Below are positions 37,321-46,403 of a DNA stretch of 64,000 nt, piece by piece (within the stretch, counting starts at the first letter, position 1; every line of letters begins with the position of its first letter). The translations under genes were made by a program, and so were the position numbers. The stretch lies in NCBI GenBank assembly GCA_036986275.1, contig BTRG01000003.1, positions 8,550 to 72,549 of the forward strand, in the 5' to 3' direction. Source of the DNA: BTRG01 sp036986275 (GTDB lineage Bacteria > Pseudomonadota > Gammaproteobacteria > Acidiferrobacterales > SZUA-150). The notes beneath the pieces are model-generated. The model saw nothing but the letters and a program-made list of their open reading frames with translations, ran no database searches and had not been told where the DNA came from.

Positions 37321-38637
37321 TTACTCCTTGTAGTGTAATTGTTGATCATAAGGGGACCACGCGGGTTCGCGTACATCACCCGTTTCAAATCGATACCGTT
37401 GTCGTACTCGACCATCTGACGAAACTGAGGCCAGCACACCCCGTCCCCGTAATTCGGTTGCGTAAATAATGATGCCGCCATTAGGCGCAAAACTGGGCGA
37501 CTCATCCAGCTTGCTATCAGTCAGAACCTGCAAAGCAAGATTATCCAGACGCAAGATGCCGACATGATACTTGCCGTTCTGCCGTGTCACCAGTGTTAAC
37601 GAGCGACCGTCCGGAGAATACGACGGGCGGGCATTGTAGGAACCTTCAAAGGTCAAACGCTCAACGTCACTGCCATCTGCCTTCATTCTGTATATCTGGG
37701 GTCTGCCGGCACGATCAGAGGTAAAAACGATATTCAGACCATTGGGTGACCACGCAGGCTCGGTATCAATGACACCATTGCGTGTTAAACGTGTCAAACG
37801 GCGGCTGGCAACATTCATCACATAAATCTCGGCGTTACCATCTCTTGACAACGTCATGGCCAAACGTTTGCCATCGGGTGACCAGGCCGGGGCGCTATTT
37901 ATCCCCTTGAAATGGGCAAGCTTTTCCCGGCGTCCGCTGCCCAGGTCCTGGGTATACAAAACAGGACGCTTGTGTTCAAAAGAGACATAAGCCAGACGCT
38001 TGCCATCGGGAGACCAGGCCGGTGACAGCAGGGGCTCGCTGGAACGGACGATGGTCTTGGGGGCATAACCGTCCGAATCAGCCACCTGCAATTTGAAGAC
38101 ATTGCCTTTGCCTTGACGTTGCCGCGTAATGTAAGCAATTCGCGTTGTAAACGCCCCCGGTTGACCGGTCAGTTGCTCGTAGACAATGTCGCTGATCTGG
38201 TGCGCAGTGGTGCGCAACATATTTCGATCCACGGTATAGCGATAACCGGCCAGCTGTTTTTCTTTATAGATATCGTAGAGACGAAACTCGATTTGATAAC
38301 GCCCGGGGTTCACCAGTTTGATACTGCCTATCACCAGGGCCTCGGCCTTGATCAGACGCCAGTCCTTATAGACCACATCGGCATCCCGCTGAGGTGAAGA
38401 AATAAACTGCTTACGCTCGATGGGCGCGAAACGTCCACTACGCAACAAATCGGCTTCAATAATATTGGCAATATGTTGCGGTGGCGCTGTCTTGCCCGCC
38501 CAGGCAAACGGGACGATGGCTACCGGCAGTCCGGCGGCCTCACCCTGTGTGATTTCTATGGTCAGTATGGCCTGCGCCGATGGTGCCACACTCCAGCACA
38601 ACAGAACCGCGATCCAGTAACGAGTACCCTTTAACAT
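37321..38637 (-). CDS. tolB: Tol-Pal system protein TolB
   Basis: TolB is the periplasmic beta-propeller that binds Pal. The 438-residue protein has a signal peptide (cleavage near AQA), an N-terminal alpha/beta domain and repeated propeller blades with PAWSPDGKRLAYVS-like motifs (PAWSPDGKRLAMTLS, PSYSPDGRSLTLVT). It lies 8 bp after tolA and 4 bp before pal. Confidence 0.97.
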   Translation of the reverse strand: MLKGTRYWIAVLLCWSVAPSAQAILTIEITQGEAAGLPVAIVPFAWAGKTAPPQHIANIIEADLLRSGRFAPIERKQFISSPQRDADVVYKDWRLIKAEALVIGSIKLVNPGRYQIEFRLYDIYKEKQLAGYRYTVDRNMLRTTAHQISDIVYEQLTGQPGAFTTRIAYITRQRQGKGNVFKLQVADSDGYAPKTIVRSSEPLLSPAWSPDGKRLAYVSFEHKRPVLYTQDLGSGRREKLAHFKGINSAPAWSPDGKRLAMTLSRDGNAEIYVMNVASRRLTRLTRNGVIDTEPAWSPNGLNIVFTSDRAGRPQIYRMKADGSDVERLTFEGSYNARPSYSPDGRSLTLVTRQNGKYHVGILRLDNLALQVLTDSKLDESPSFAPNGGIIIYATELRGRGVLASVSSDGRVRQRYRFETGDVREPAWSPYDQQLHYKE

Positions 38638-38645
38638 TAGTGATG

Positions 38646-39326
38646 TTAGTCCTCAGGATTAAATAAAAATTCAATTTCCCGGAAGTAATCAAAGAGATCG
38701 GCCTCCTGCGGGATGGGCAGCGGCGAAGCTTTATATACGGCATTTTCCACCGAGCGATCAAACAACGGATTCCCGCTTGAGGTAATCACCTTGGCGCCCA
38801 ACACCTCCCCTGTGGCCGCCAGCCTCACACGCACAACACACTTTAAACCCTTGGCGACACCTGATGGCCGCACCCAGTTACGGCTGACCTTCTGTCGAAT
38901 AAGGACTCTGTATTCATCCGCCAGGGCATCGGCCCGTGCCTGACGCTCGGCCTGCTGGTGCTCTTTCTCTTCCTCCGCCAGTTGCTCCTGCAAGGCGCGT
39001 TGTTCTACCTTACGCCTTGCCTCGACCTCCTCTTTCTTACGCTTGAGCTCTCTCTTGCGTTTCTTTTCAGCCGCCAGCCTCTTTTTGTCGACTTGTTTCT
39101 TTTTCATCTTGGACTTGGGTTTAGGCTTGCTGGCCTTCTTTGGCGGTATCTTATCCACCACCTTGACCTTGATAACCCTTGGCCCGGTATCCCTGGAGTC
39201 TGAAGACCAGTGAAACCCTATCACCAGAAGCAGAATAATTACCACATGCAGGGCCACTGCAAATCCCAGCGGTTTCAGCCAGCCCGTCTTACGCCCCCCA
39301 CTCTTCTGTTTCGTTTGACCGCGCAT
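38646..39326 (-). CDS. tolA: Tol-Pal system protein TolA
   Basis: TolA spans from the inner membrane across the periplasm. The 226-residue protein has one N-terminal transmembrane helix (PLGFAVALHVVIILLLVIGF at about 19-38), a Lys/Glu-rich helical middle (about 65-145), and a C-terminal domain (VSRNWVRPSGVAKGLKCVVR, then VITSSGNPLFDRSVENAVY). It is shorter than E. coli TolA (421 residues), mainly in the helical region, which varies naturally. Confidence 0.95.
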   Translation of the reverse strand: MRGQTKQKSGGRKTGWLKPLGFAVALHVVIILLLVIGFHWSSDSRDTGPRVIKVKVVDKIPPKKASKPKPKSKMKKKQVDKKRLAAEKKRKRELKRKKEEVEARRKVEQRALQEQLAEEEKEHQQAERQARADALADEYRVLIRQKVSRNWVRPSGVAKGLKCVVRVRLAATGEVLGAKVITSSGNPLFDRSVENAVYKASPLPIPQEADLFDYFREIEFLFNPED

Positions 39327-39348
39327 TACGATACGACTGGCAATCTCC

Positions 39349-39774
39349 TCATTTTTTATTTTTCGCCGGTGTCTCAGTAATCAGTCCAATACTGGGCGCC
39401 CCGGCATCCTGCAGTAAGGTCATCACCTTAATCACCTTACCATAGGCCACGCGCCTGTCACCGCGAACCAGCACGGGGGTCTGGGGTCGTATCTTGAGTA
39501 TCTTGCTAATTTTTGTTTTTAAATGCTTGCGGCTGATCTTTCTGTCATCAAGATAGAGTCGTCCACTGCGACTCACTGTCACCACCAATGTTTCATTGTC
39601 CTTGCTATTAATCGGTTTCGATGCCGCCTGCGGTAATTCGATTTTCACCCCTTGCGTTAACAGGGGTGCGGTAATCATAAAGATCACCAACAGCACCAAC
39701 ATCACGTCGATATAAGGCACGACATTGATATCGCTCATGAGTTTCTTTTTCTTGCGCCTGGAAACAGCCATCAC
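39349..39774 (-). CDS. tolR: Tol-Pal system protein TolR
   Basis: TolR is the ExbD-like inner-membrane partner of TolQ. The 141-residue protein has a single helix near the N-terminus (VVPYIDVMLVLLVIFMITAP) containing the proton-channel Asp, followed by a periplasmic domain. It starts at the last base of tolQ's stop codon (39774) and lies 22 bp before tolA. Confidence 0.96.
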   Translation of the reverse strand: MMAVSRRKKKKLMSDINVVPYIDVMLVLLVIFMITAPLLTQGVKIELPQAASKPINSKDNETLVVTVSRSGRLYLDDRKISRKHLKTKISKILKIRPQTPVLVRGDRRVAYGKVIKVMTLLQDAGAPSIGLITETPAKNKK

Positions 39775-40469
39775 TACACCCTCGGACCTATGGTCTGGCG
39801 TTGCACTATGCTGGTGAACTCCTCCATGAAAATCTCATAACGCGTCAGCAATCGCTCGACCTGGTTGGAATAGCGATTGTAGGCAATCACTGCCGGGATG
39901 GCGGCAAACAGGCCAATGGCTGTAGCGATCAAGGCCTCGGCGATACCGGGGGCCACCTGGGCAATAGTGGCCTGTTGAACGGCGCTCAGCGAGCGAAAGG
40001 AATTCATAATGCCCCAGACCGTACCAAACAACCCCACGTAGGGACTGGTAGAGCCCACAGTGGCCAGAAATGCCAAGTGTGTTTCCAGGTAATCGGTTTC
40101 GCGTATCATGGCCACGCGCATGGCGCGCTGCACTCCTTCGAGCACGGACGCGGGCGTATGATTCTTTTGTTGCTCCAGGCGCCGGTATTCACGAAAGCCG
40201 TCGACAAACATGCCGGCCATACCCGAAGGTTCATTTTTCTTCTGGTTAAGATCGGTGTACATCTGCGACAGATTGCCACCTGACCAAAAACGCTTTTCAA
40301 ACCGATTCGCTTCCCAGTTTGCCATCTTGATCGCCACCCACTTTCGACCGATCATGGTCCAGGACACGACGGAGGCCACGGCCAGTGCCAGCATCACGGC
40401 CTGCACCGGCCAACTGGCGTTCAGTATCAGGGCAAGGTAGCCGGTGGCATCCGTTGTTGTTGTGATCAT
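39774..40469 (-). CDS. tolQ: Tol-Pal system protein TolQ
   Basis: TolQ is the ExbB/MotA-like inner-membrane channel protein that uses the proton motive force to energise TolA. The 231-residue protein has three helices, with the family segments LATVGSTSPYVGLFGTVWGI and IAEALIATAIGLFAAIPAVI. It is 22 bp after ybgC and just touches tolR. Confidence 0.97.
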   Translation of the reverse strand: MITTTTDATGYLALILNASWPVQAVMLALAVASVVSWTMIGRKWVAIKMANWEANRFEKRFWSGGNLSQMYTDLNQKKNEPSGMAGMFVDGFREYRRLEQQKNHTPASVLEGVQRAMRVAMIRETDYLETHLAFLATVGSTSPYVGLFGTVWGIMNSFRSLSAVQQATIAQVAPGIAEALIATAIGLFAAIPAVIAYNRYSNQVERLLTRYEIFMEEFTSIVQRQTIGPRV

Positions 40470-40491
40470 AACAGCTTCTCCCTAACCACTT

Positions 40492-40908
40492 TTATAATGC
40501 ATCATACACCCGCTGGGGTATGGCTTTGGGCACAAAGGCCTCGGCGTCTATACAAGCAATGCGAACTTCCGCCGTACATAACACGTCATCGCCACGGGTG
40601 ATTGTTTGGTAAAATCTGAGACTGGCATTGCCGCGATGCCGGGGCTCACAACTGACCTGCAACAATTCGTTAAAACGGGCAGGCAACAAGTATTCTATTT
40701 TCAGGGAACGCACCGGGAACAACAGTCCCTCCTGTTCACGCAACCGGTCCTGCTCAAAGCCCTTGTCCCGCAACCATTCCGTACGCGCCCGCTCCATAAA
40801 GTTCAGATAACAGGCATGATAGACCACGCCACCGGCATCGGTGTCTTCATAATAAACCCGTACGGGGAAAATAAACGTCGGATTGTCGGTATGGGCTTGG
40901 CTGCTCAA
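40492..40908 (-). CDS. ybgC: Acyl-CoA thioesterase YbgC (Tol-Pal associated)
   Basis: This hot-dog fold thioesterase has 138 residues. The active motif YYEDTDAGGVVYHACYLNFMER, with Asp and His, is at about 19-40 and is typical of YbgC/4HBT. It acts on short acyl-CoA or acyl-ACP and is found next to tolQ in many Proteobacteria. Its ATG overlaps the ruvB stop by 4 bp (ATGA), implying translational coupling. Confidence 0.94.
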   Translation of the reverse strand: MSSQAHTDNPTFIFPVRVYYEDTDAGGVVYHACYLNFMERARTEWLRDKGFEQDRLREQEGLLFPVRSLKIEYLLPARFNELLQVSCEPRHRGNASLRFYQTITRGDDVLCTAEVRIACIDAEAFVPKAIPQRVYDAL

Positions 40909-41969
40909 GACGGGTTGGGTTTGGTTTGCTCTTGAAAAAACTCTTGCTGTTTCGTGGCCTCAGCGGGCACGGTCAATCCAAAATACTTCCAGGTATTTCG
41001 CGTTGCCATGCGGCCACGGGCCGTGCGCATTAACAAACCTTGCTGAATTAGATACGGCTCTATCACATCCTCCAGGGTACCGCGCTCCTCACCTATGGCC
41101 ACCGCCAGATTATCGATACCAACAGGGCCACCTCCGAAATTATCCAGCACGGTGCGCAACAATCTACGGTCCATGGTATCGAGACCGTGACAGTCTACAT
41201 CTAGCATGTCCAGAGCGGCTACGGCAATGTCGCCGGTCAGCACGCCATCACCCTTGATCTCGGAAAAATCCCGCGCCCGCCTCAACAGGCGATTGGCGAT
41301 ACGTGGTGTGCCACGGGAACGTTTAGCTACAGCGGCAATACCCTTGGCTTCGGTTATGATGCCGAGTATACCGGCTGAACGTTTGACGATAGTCGACAAC
41401 TCATGCTCAGAATAAAACTCCAGCCTGTGGACAATACCGAAACGGTCCCGCAAGGGAGAGGTCAGCAGGCCCGCGCGCGTAGTCGCCCCAACCAGGGTGA
41501 AGGGCGGCAGATCCAGTTTAATAGTACGCGCCGCCGGCCCATCTCCGATGATGATATCCAGCTGATAGTCTTCCATCGCCGGATAAAGGATCTCTTCCAC
41601 CACCGGGCTGAGACGGTGTATCTCGTCAATGAACAACACATCATGAGGTTCAAGATTCGTCAACAGGGCCGCCAAGTCACCGGCACGTTCCAGCACCGGT
41701 CCCGAAGTCTGGCGCAGATTGGCGCCCATCTCATGGGCCACGATATTGGCCAGTGTGGTCTTGCCCAGGCCGGGCGGCCCAAACAGCAATACATGATCCA
41801 GCGACTCCTTGCGGGCACGCGCTGCCGCTATAAAGACTTCCAGTTGCTCATGGATATGGGGCTGGCCAATGTAGTCGACGAGACGCCGCGGACGCAGGCC
41901 CGGTTCATTCGAATCGTCTTCGCCCGATAACAACACGTGGGCCGAAACCATGCGATCATGTTCTATCAT
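40905..41969 (-). CDS. ruvB: Holliday junction branch-migration ATPase RuvB
   Basis: RuvB is the hexameric motor of Holliday junction migration. The 354-residue protein has Walker A GPPGLGKTTLANIVAHEMG near 64-70, Walker B LFIDEIHRLSPVVEE, sensor I GATTRAGLLTSPLRDRFGI, and a C-terminal winged helix. It lies 5 bp after ruvA. Confidence 0.97.
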   Translation of the reverse strand: MIEHDRMVSAHVLLSGEDDSNEPGLRPRRLVDYIGQPHIHEQLEVFIAAARARKESLDHVLLFGPPGLGKTTLANIVAHEMGANLRQTSGPVLERAGDLAALLTNLEPHDVLFIDEIHRLSPVVEEILYPAMEDYQLDIIIGDGPAARTIKLDLPPFTLVGATTRAGLLTSPLRDRFGIVHRLEFYSEHELSTIVKRSAGILGIITEAKGIAAVAKRSRGTPRIANRLLRRARDFSEIKGDGVLTGDIAVAALDMLDVDCHGLDTMDRRLLRTVLDNFGGGPVGIDNLAVAIGEERGTLEDVIEPYLIQQGLLMRTARGRMATRNTWKYFGLTVPAEATKQQEFFQEQTKPNPS

Positions 41970-41974
41970 GCCCC

Positions 41975-42568
41975 TTATCCTGCCATGCTCTTCAGTGCCA
42001 GACGAATGATTTCTTCCGTACTCTGCCCTTCGGTATTAACCGCGCGTACCAGGCGACTGGCTTCTTGAGGTTTATACCCGAGACTGGCGAGGGCCGTTAC
42101 TGCCTCACTGACGGGGTTTGGAGAGTCCCCGGAAGATGAGATGGCCGCGACCTCGGCCATCGTGCCTGCGGTCACCTTGTCCCGCATCTCGACGATCAAA
42201 CGCTCGGCAGTCTTGCGGCCGATGCCCGGGACCTGGGTCAGGCGCGCAACATCGCTGTCTATGACACATTGACTGAATTCTGTATCCGATAAACCGGAGA
42301 GTATGGCCAGGGCCACGCGCGGGCCGACACCATTCACCTTGATCAGGCTGCGAAACAGCTGGCGCTGCCCCAGACGCGAGAAACCATACAGCAAATGCGC
42401 ATCATCACGCACCACAAGATGGGTATATAAGGTGACCGACTCACCTGTTGCCGGCAGATCGTAAAACGTGGTCATGGGCGCTTCAAGCTCATAACCCACG
42501 CCTGCCACGTCGACCAATAGTGACGGCGGTTCTTTCAATAACAGGCGGCCCTGCAAACATCCTATCAT
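41975..42568 (-). CDS. ruvA: Holliday junction binding protein RuvA
   Basis: RuvA binds the four-way junction and loads RuvB. The 197-residue protein has an OB domain at the N-terminus (MIGCLQGRLL), tandem helix-hairpin-helix motifs (LIKVNGVGPRVALAILSGLS, LTQVPGIGRKTAERLIVEMR) and the C-terminal RuvB-binding domain (ALASLGYKPQEASRLV). It overlaps ruvC by 4 bp. Confidence 0.97.
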   Translation of the reverse strand: MIGCLQGRLLLKEPPSLLVDVAGVGYELEAPMTTFYDLPATGESVTLYTHLVVRDDAHLLYGFSRLGQRQLFRSLIKVNGVGPRVALAILSGLSDTEFSQCVIDSDVARLTQVPGIGRKTAERLIVEMRDKVTAGTMAEVAAISSSGDSPNPVSEAVTALASLGYKPQEASRLVRAVNTEGQSTEEIIRLALKSMAG

Positions 42569-43083
42569 GGCGTCACCTTGGCCGTGCCGCGCAAACCACG
42601 ATGCAAGGCCGCCGTGCCTGCCGCATCATAGGCATGGCAAATGGCGCAAGCCAGGGCATCGGCGGCATCGGCCTGCGGCCTCGCGGGCAGGTGTAAGATG
42701 GCCTTGACCATGTGTTGCACCTGGGTTTTGTCGGCATGGCCCTTGCCGACGATGGCGCGTTTGATTTGCAAGGCCGTGTACTCCTGCAATGCCAACTCGT
42801 GATTGGCGGCGGCACAAATGGCAGCGCCACGCGCCTGACCCAGTTTCAGTGCCGAATCGGCATTACGCGCCAAAAAGACTTTTTCTATTGCCAGTGTTTC
42901 CGGGTGGTGGGTAGTAATAATTTCGCTGACGCCTTCGTATATCACTTTCAGTCTATGGGCAAGATTTCCAGCAGGTATCTTGATACAGCCACTATCTTCA
43001 TAGATACACTTGCCATTGCGCAATACGCTCACGACACCGAATCCGGTTAGGCGTGAGCCCGGGTCTATGCCCAGTATGCGCAT
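42565..43083 (-). CDS. ruvC: Holliday junction endonuclease RuvC
   Basis: RuvC cuts Holliday junctions symmetrically. The 172-residue protein has acidic active-site residues in GIDPGSRLTGFG (Asp7), LAIEKVFLARN (Glu) and the C-terminal ADAADALACAICH segment. GAGGAGAG precedes the ATG. It is 11 bp after yebC and overlaps ruvA by 4 bp. Confidence 0.97.
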   Translation of the reverse strand: MRILGIDPGSRLTGFGVVSVLRNGKCIYEDSGCIKIPAGNLAHRLKVIYEGVSEIITTHHPETLAIEKVFLARNADSALKLGQARGAAICAAANHELALQEYTALQIKRAIVGKGHADKTQVQHMVKAILHLPARPQADAADALACAICHAYDAAGTAALHRGLRGTAKVTP

Positions 43084-43094
43084 AAAACTCTCCT

Positions 43095-43844
43095 CTAGCC
43101 CGCCTGTGCCTCCAGCAGCTCAGTCGGGAAATCAGCATTGCTGTAAACATTCTGTACGTCATCCAGCTCTTCCAGGGCGTCGAGCAGGTGCAGCACCTTT
43201 TCCCCGGCCTCACCCTCAAGCAGCGTCTCTATGCCGGCACGCTCGGTCAACTCTGCCATCTCGGGCATCAAACCAGCTGCCTTCATAGCCTCACTGACAG
43301 CATGAAAACTGTCCGCCGCCGTCACCACTTCCAGGCTGCCATCATTAAGACTGGCGACATCCTCGGCACCGGCCTCCAGCGCGGCCTCCATCAGAGTGTC
43401 TTCATCCGTGCCTTGCGGATAGGACAAGACACCGATTCGATTAAACAAATAAGCTACCGAGCCATCCGTGCCCAGGTTGCCACCATGCTTGGAAAACATA
43501 TGTCGCACCTCGCTGACCGTACGGTTACGATTATCCGTCGCACACTCCACCAGCACGGCGATACCACCAGGCCCATAGCCCTCATAACGCACCTCTTCGT
43601 AATTCACGCCCTCGAGTTCACCGGTGCCGCGCTTGATGGCCTTCTCGATCTTGTCCTTGGGCATATTTTGAGACAGGCCCTTGTCTATGGCCGTGCGCAG
43701 CCTGGGATTGGCCGCCGGATCGCCGCCACTCATGCGTGCCGCCACGGTGATTTCACGTATCAACTTAGTGAAAATCTTGCCCCGCTTGGCGTCCTGGGCG
43801 CCCTTGCGGAACCTGATATTGGCCCATTTACTGTGTCCGGCCAT
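43095..43844 (-). CDS. yebC: YebC/PmpR family transcription or translation regulator
   Basis: This 249-residue YebC family protein starts with MAGHSKWANIRFRKGAQDA and carries the motif GYGPGGIAVLVECATDN. These proteins regulate transcription; recent work on relatives also links them to ribosome stalling at proline runs. The frame is open to 43922, but ATG 43844 follows GGGAG and is the family start. It heads the yebC-ruvC-ruvA-ruvB-ybgC-tol run. Confidence 0.95.
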   Translation of the reverse strand: MAGHSKWANIRFRKGAQDAKRGKIFTKLIREITVAARMSGGDPAANPRLRTAIDKGLSQNMPKDKIEKAIKRGTGELEGVNYEEVRYEGYGPGGIAVLVECATDNRNRTVSEVRHMFSKHGGNLGTDGSVAYLFNRIGVLSYPQGTDEDTLMEAALEAGAEDVASLNDGSLEVVTAADSFHAVSEAMKAAGLMPEMAELTERAGIETLLEGEAGEKVLHLLDALEELDDVQNVYSNADFPTELLEAQAG

Positions 43845-44213
43845 AGAAGCTCCCGAATAATCGTTTTGCAATCGCCATAAAACCAGCGATTTTCTGGGCG
43901 TGAGTTTAGCATTGACACGCAATCAGCCCAAACAAGGGCTGCTATGGCTTGATATGACCAATCACGACATGAAGGAGCAAATATTTTGTCTATTTTCTTT
44001 GAATACCTAAGTAAATCATTTGGTTTTTTCACGGCCAAGGCTGGAAATGCCTATTCTTATTGCGTTTATCGCCCGAACAGGCATTTCTGCTTTTTTACAG
44101 TATTGGCATGGTTAATGCATTTTCAACCTCGACGGGCCAATACAAGCGAGTTTATAGAGGATAACTAACAATTATTACATGCCCTCTTTTGACAAAGTGA
44201 CTTGGAGAGCGAT
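43845..44213. other. Intergenic region with an orphan terminator-like hairpin
   Basis: A 369-bp AT-rich spacer lies between divergent yebC and the gene at 44214. On the plus strand an imperfect stem (GGAAATGCCTATTC at 44043-44056, GAACAGGCATTTCTGC at 44075-44090) is followed by six T (44091-44096), like a terminator with no gene upstream. A 60-codon frame with a TTG start (43986-44168), preceded by AAGGAG, runs through it but has no family support. A small RNA ending near 44096 is one possibility. Confidence 0.4.
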
Positions 44214-44909
44214 ATGAAACGTTATATTTTAGCCAATAGTGAAGGCCTGACACCCGACAAGCAATCCATTCGGGAAGGAAAGTTTGTACATTCCATAAAA
44301 GCCGGCAATAACGATCCTATAGTAAAAGTGATTCAGTCTGGCTTTCACTCTCCCCATCTGGCAGTCCTTGAACACGATGACAGCACAGTCAACAAAGTCA
44401 AGTTATTCATGTTTCACACCTGGACTGTTGGCGTGGATATGAACAACCCCAAGGCCTATACAGTGGTCAAGGAAGTCCCTGTGCCATCGGCATCGCTAGA
44501 CAAAAAACTGGCTTTTAGTATCGCCGCGGCCAGTGAAATCTTTGCCAATGAAGAATTTGTCAAATGGGCAGAGGACTGGCTTGCAGACATTGACAGGTCA
44601 GCCATCACTGCCGAGAAGATGCATACCGATCTGAAAAAAGAAATGGAAGCCGCTTCCGCACTGGGTGAGCTGGCTGCCTGGGGAGAAACCTCGGGCAGTG
44701 ATAGTGAGCTGGTTCATGAGCAGGAAAAGAAAGAACATCTTGCGCTAAATGTCAGCAAGGCCGCGTCCCTCTTTGGCAAACCCGACCCGGACTCAAATGA
44801 GGTGTTGGCAGCCTTACGCCAAACCAATCGGGAAATAGATCACTACGCCAGTAAACTGAACCTCGACAGACTGGCTGAAAAAGTATTTCGACTGGCTCCG
44901 TCAGCGTAA
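44214..44909 (+). CDS. Uncharacterised soluble protein
   Basis: This 231-residue protein has no signal peptide or membrane segment. The first half is mixed alpha/beta (KVIQSGFHSPHLAVLEHDDS, KLFMFHTWTVGVDMNN). The second half is helical and charged, with WAEDWLADIDRSAITAEK and an LRQTNREIDHYASKLNLDR segment. I do not recognise the family. ATG 44214 follows TTGGAG; an in-frame TTG at 44202 would add four residues. A strong terminator follows, so it is a single-gene unit that is probably well expressed. Confidence 0.75.
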   Translation: MKRYILANSEGLTPDKQSIREGKFVHSIKAGNNDPIVKVIQSGFHSPHLAVLEHDDSTVNKVKLFMFHTWTVGVDMNNPKAYTVVKEVPVPSASLDKKLAFSIAAASEIFANEEFVKWAEDWLADIDRSAITAEKMHTDLKKEMEAASALGELAAWGETSGSDSELVHEQEKKEHLALNVSKAASLFGKPDPDSNEVLAALRQTNREIDHYASKLNLDRLAEKVFRLAPSA

Positions 44910-44931
44910 CACGATTGTGTTGCGTTTTCTT

Positions 44932-44962
44932 GCCGCCTGTTCTTTGCAGGCGGCTTTTTTTT
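44932..44962 (+). terminator. Rho-independent terminator
   Basis: GCCGCCTG and CAGGCGGC form an 8-bp perfect stem with loop TTCTTTG and eight T. It lies 22 bp after the stop of the uncharacterised gene and also faces the end of convergent nadA. Confidence 0.92.
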
Positions 44963-44977
44963 ACTTCGAAAACCCTG

Positions 44978-46081
44978 TCAGGGTGATACGTCTAACATGC
45001 GTTGTAAGGCAACACGCGCCTGTCTGGCTTCTTTTGCCTCCACAGAGACACGATTGACTACATTGCCATCCACCAGATTTTCCAACGACCACGCCAAGTG
45101 CTGCGGGTCAATACGAAACATGGTCGAGCACATACACACAGTGGGTGACATAAAATCCACGGTCTTGCCTTCACCTTGAAATTGATTGTGAAGGCGATTT
45201 ACGAGATTCAGCTCTGTACCCACTAACCAATGGGTACCGGGGGCTGATTCGGCGATGGTCTTGATAATGAATTCCGTAGAACCTACAAAATCGGATAGTT
45301 GACAGACTTCAAAAGAACACTCGGGATGAGAGATCACCTGACCTTTGGGGACTTCACGACGGAAGCGCTCGATATGTTCAGGTTTGAACATCTGATGCAC
45401 GGAACAGAACCCTTTCCACAAAATGACCCTGGCCTGCTTCAGTTCCTCAACGGTCAAGCCACCGCGCGGTTGGGTATAGTCCCACACCACCATATCTTGC
45501 AAGGGAATATCGAGTCTGGAAAAAGCGGTATTCCGGCCCAGGTGCTGATCAGGAAAGAACAATACCTTTTGGCGCCGGGAAAAGCCCCATTCCATAACCT
45601 GGCCGGCATTGGTCGACGTGCAGACAAGTCCACCATGTCTGCCGCAAAAGGCCTTGAGGTCAGCCGCCGAGTTGATATAAGTAATCGGGGTAACATGTTC
45701 ATCGGCATCCAGCACACGACCAATCTCCTGCCAGGCACGTTCGACACTGGCGAGATTGGCCATATCAGCCATAGAACAGCCTGCGGACAAATCCGGCAAC
45801 AGCACCAACTGGTCATCACGCGAGAGGATGTCGGCCACTTCCGCCATGAAATGCACACCACAAAAGACAATGTAATCAGCCGTGGAGCAGGCCGCCAGGC
45901 GGGATAGTTTGAGGGAATCGCCGGAATAGTCGGCATGGCGAAACACTTCTTCGCGCTGATAATGGTGCCCCAGTATCACGACACGATCGCCGAGCACCGT
46001 ACGTGCTGCCACGATACGGGCTTCGCATTCCATATCGTCTATAAAATCGTATGAATCGTAAGTCAGCGCTCGTGCTGCCAT
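44978..46081 (-). CDS. nadA: Quinolinate synthase NadA
   Basis: NadA makes quinolinate from iminoaspartate and dihydroxyacetone phosphate in NAD synthesis, using a 4Fe-4S cluster. The 367-residue protein has VILGHHYQREEVFRHADYSG near 35, FCGVHFMAEVADIL with the first cluster Cys, and further cysteines in SHPECSFEVCQLSD and PTVCMCSTMFR. It ends before a convergent terminator. A broken nudB relic lies immediately upstream. Confidence 0.96.
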   Translation of the reverse strand: MAARALTYDSYDFIDDMECEARIVAARTVLGDRVVILGHHYQREEVFRHADYSGDSLKLSRLAACSTADYIVFCGVHFMAEVADILSRDDQLVLLPDLSAGCSMADMANLASVERAWQEIGRVLDADEHVTPITYINSAADLKAFCGRHGGLVCTSTNAGQVMEWGFSRRQKVLFFPDQHLGRNTAFSRLDIPLQDMVVWDYTQPRGGLTVEELKQARVILWKGFCSVHQMFKPEHIERFRREVPKGQVISHPECSFEVCQLSDFVGSTEFIIKTIAESAPGTHWLVGTELNLVNRLHNQFQGEGKTVDFMSPTVCMCSTMFRIDPQHLAWSLENLVDGNVVNRVSVEAKEARQARVALQRMLDVSP

Positions 46082-46091
46082 CCTTACCTCG

Positions 46092-46378
46092 TCACATTTG
46101 CCGCAATGCGTTTGCCGTAAAATTTTCTATAAGCGCGCCGATTACTCCGCGACGCCACCTGTCTATCGTCTCATCCAGACCAGACCACCCATACGCTCCG
46201 TGCTTATCAAGGTTTAACGTTACTCCTAATTCACAAGGCAATTCAAGGAAGAATACATGCTCAAGCTGTTGCGGATTGCCAGAACGAGGAGCGGTCACGT
46301 CCTTTATAATTACAGGATTGTGTCATCCAGGGTGTAGACCACCACCGGCACGGACTCCGGTCGTTTGACTCTTCTCAA
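46092..46378 (-). pseudogene. nudB: Degraded nudB (dihydroneopterin triphosphate diphosphatase) relic
   Basis: Between aspS and nadA the minus strand shows three NudB-like segments in three different frames. From 46378 VKRPESVPVVVYTLDD matches the NudB N-terminus. From 46299 RDRSSFWQS matches the next conserved block. From about 46268 LEHVFFLELPCELGVTLN and GAYGWSGLDETIDRW match the C-terminal part. Stops interrupt the first two, and the 60 to 70 residues carrying the Nudix box between blocks two and three are missing. NudB acts in folate synthesis, and nudB is commonly found near aspS. The gene is almost certainly inactive. Confidence 0.75.
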
Positions 46379-46403
46379 TCCCGCCTGGCAGACAAGGGGC
46401 AAT

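Noticed and set aside
43760..44038. 92-codon minus-strand frame upstream of yebC
   Set aside because: It overlaps the yebC start in another frame, has no good ribosome site and no recognised similarity.
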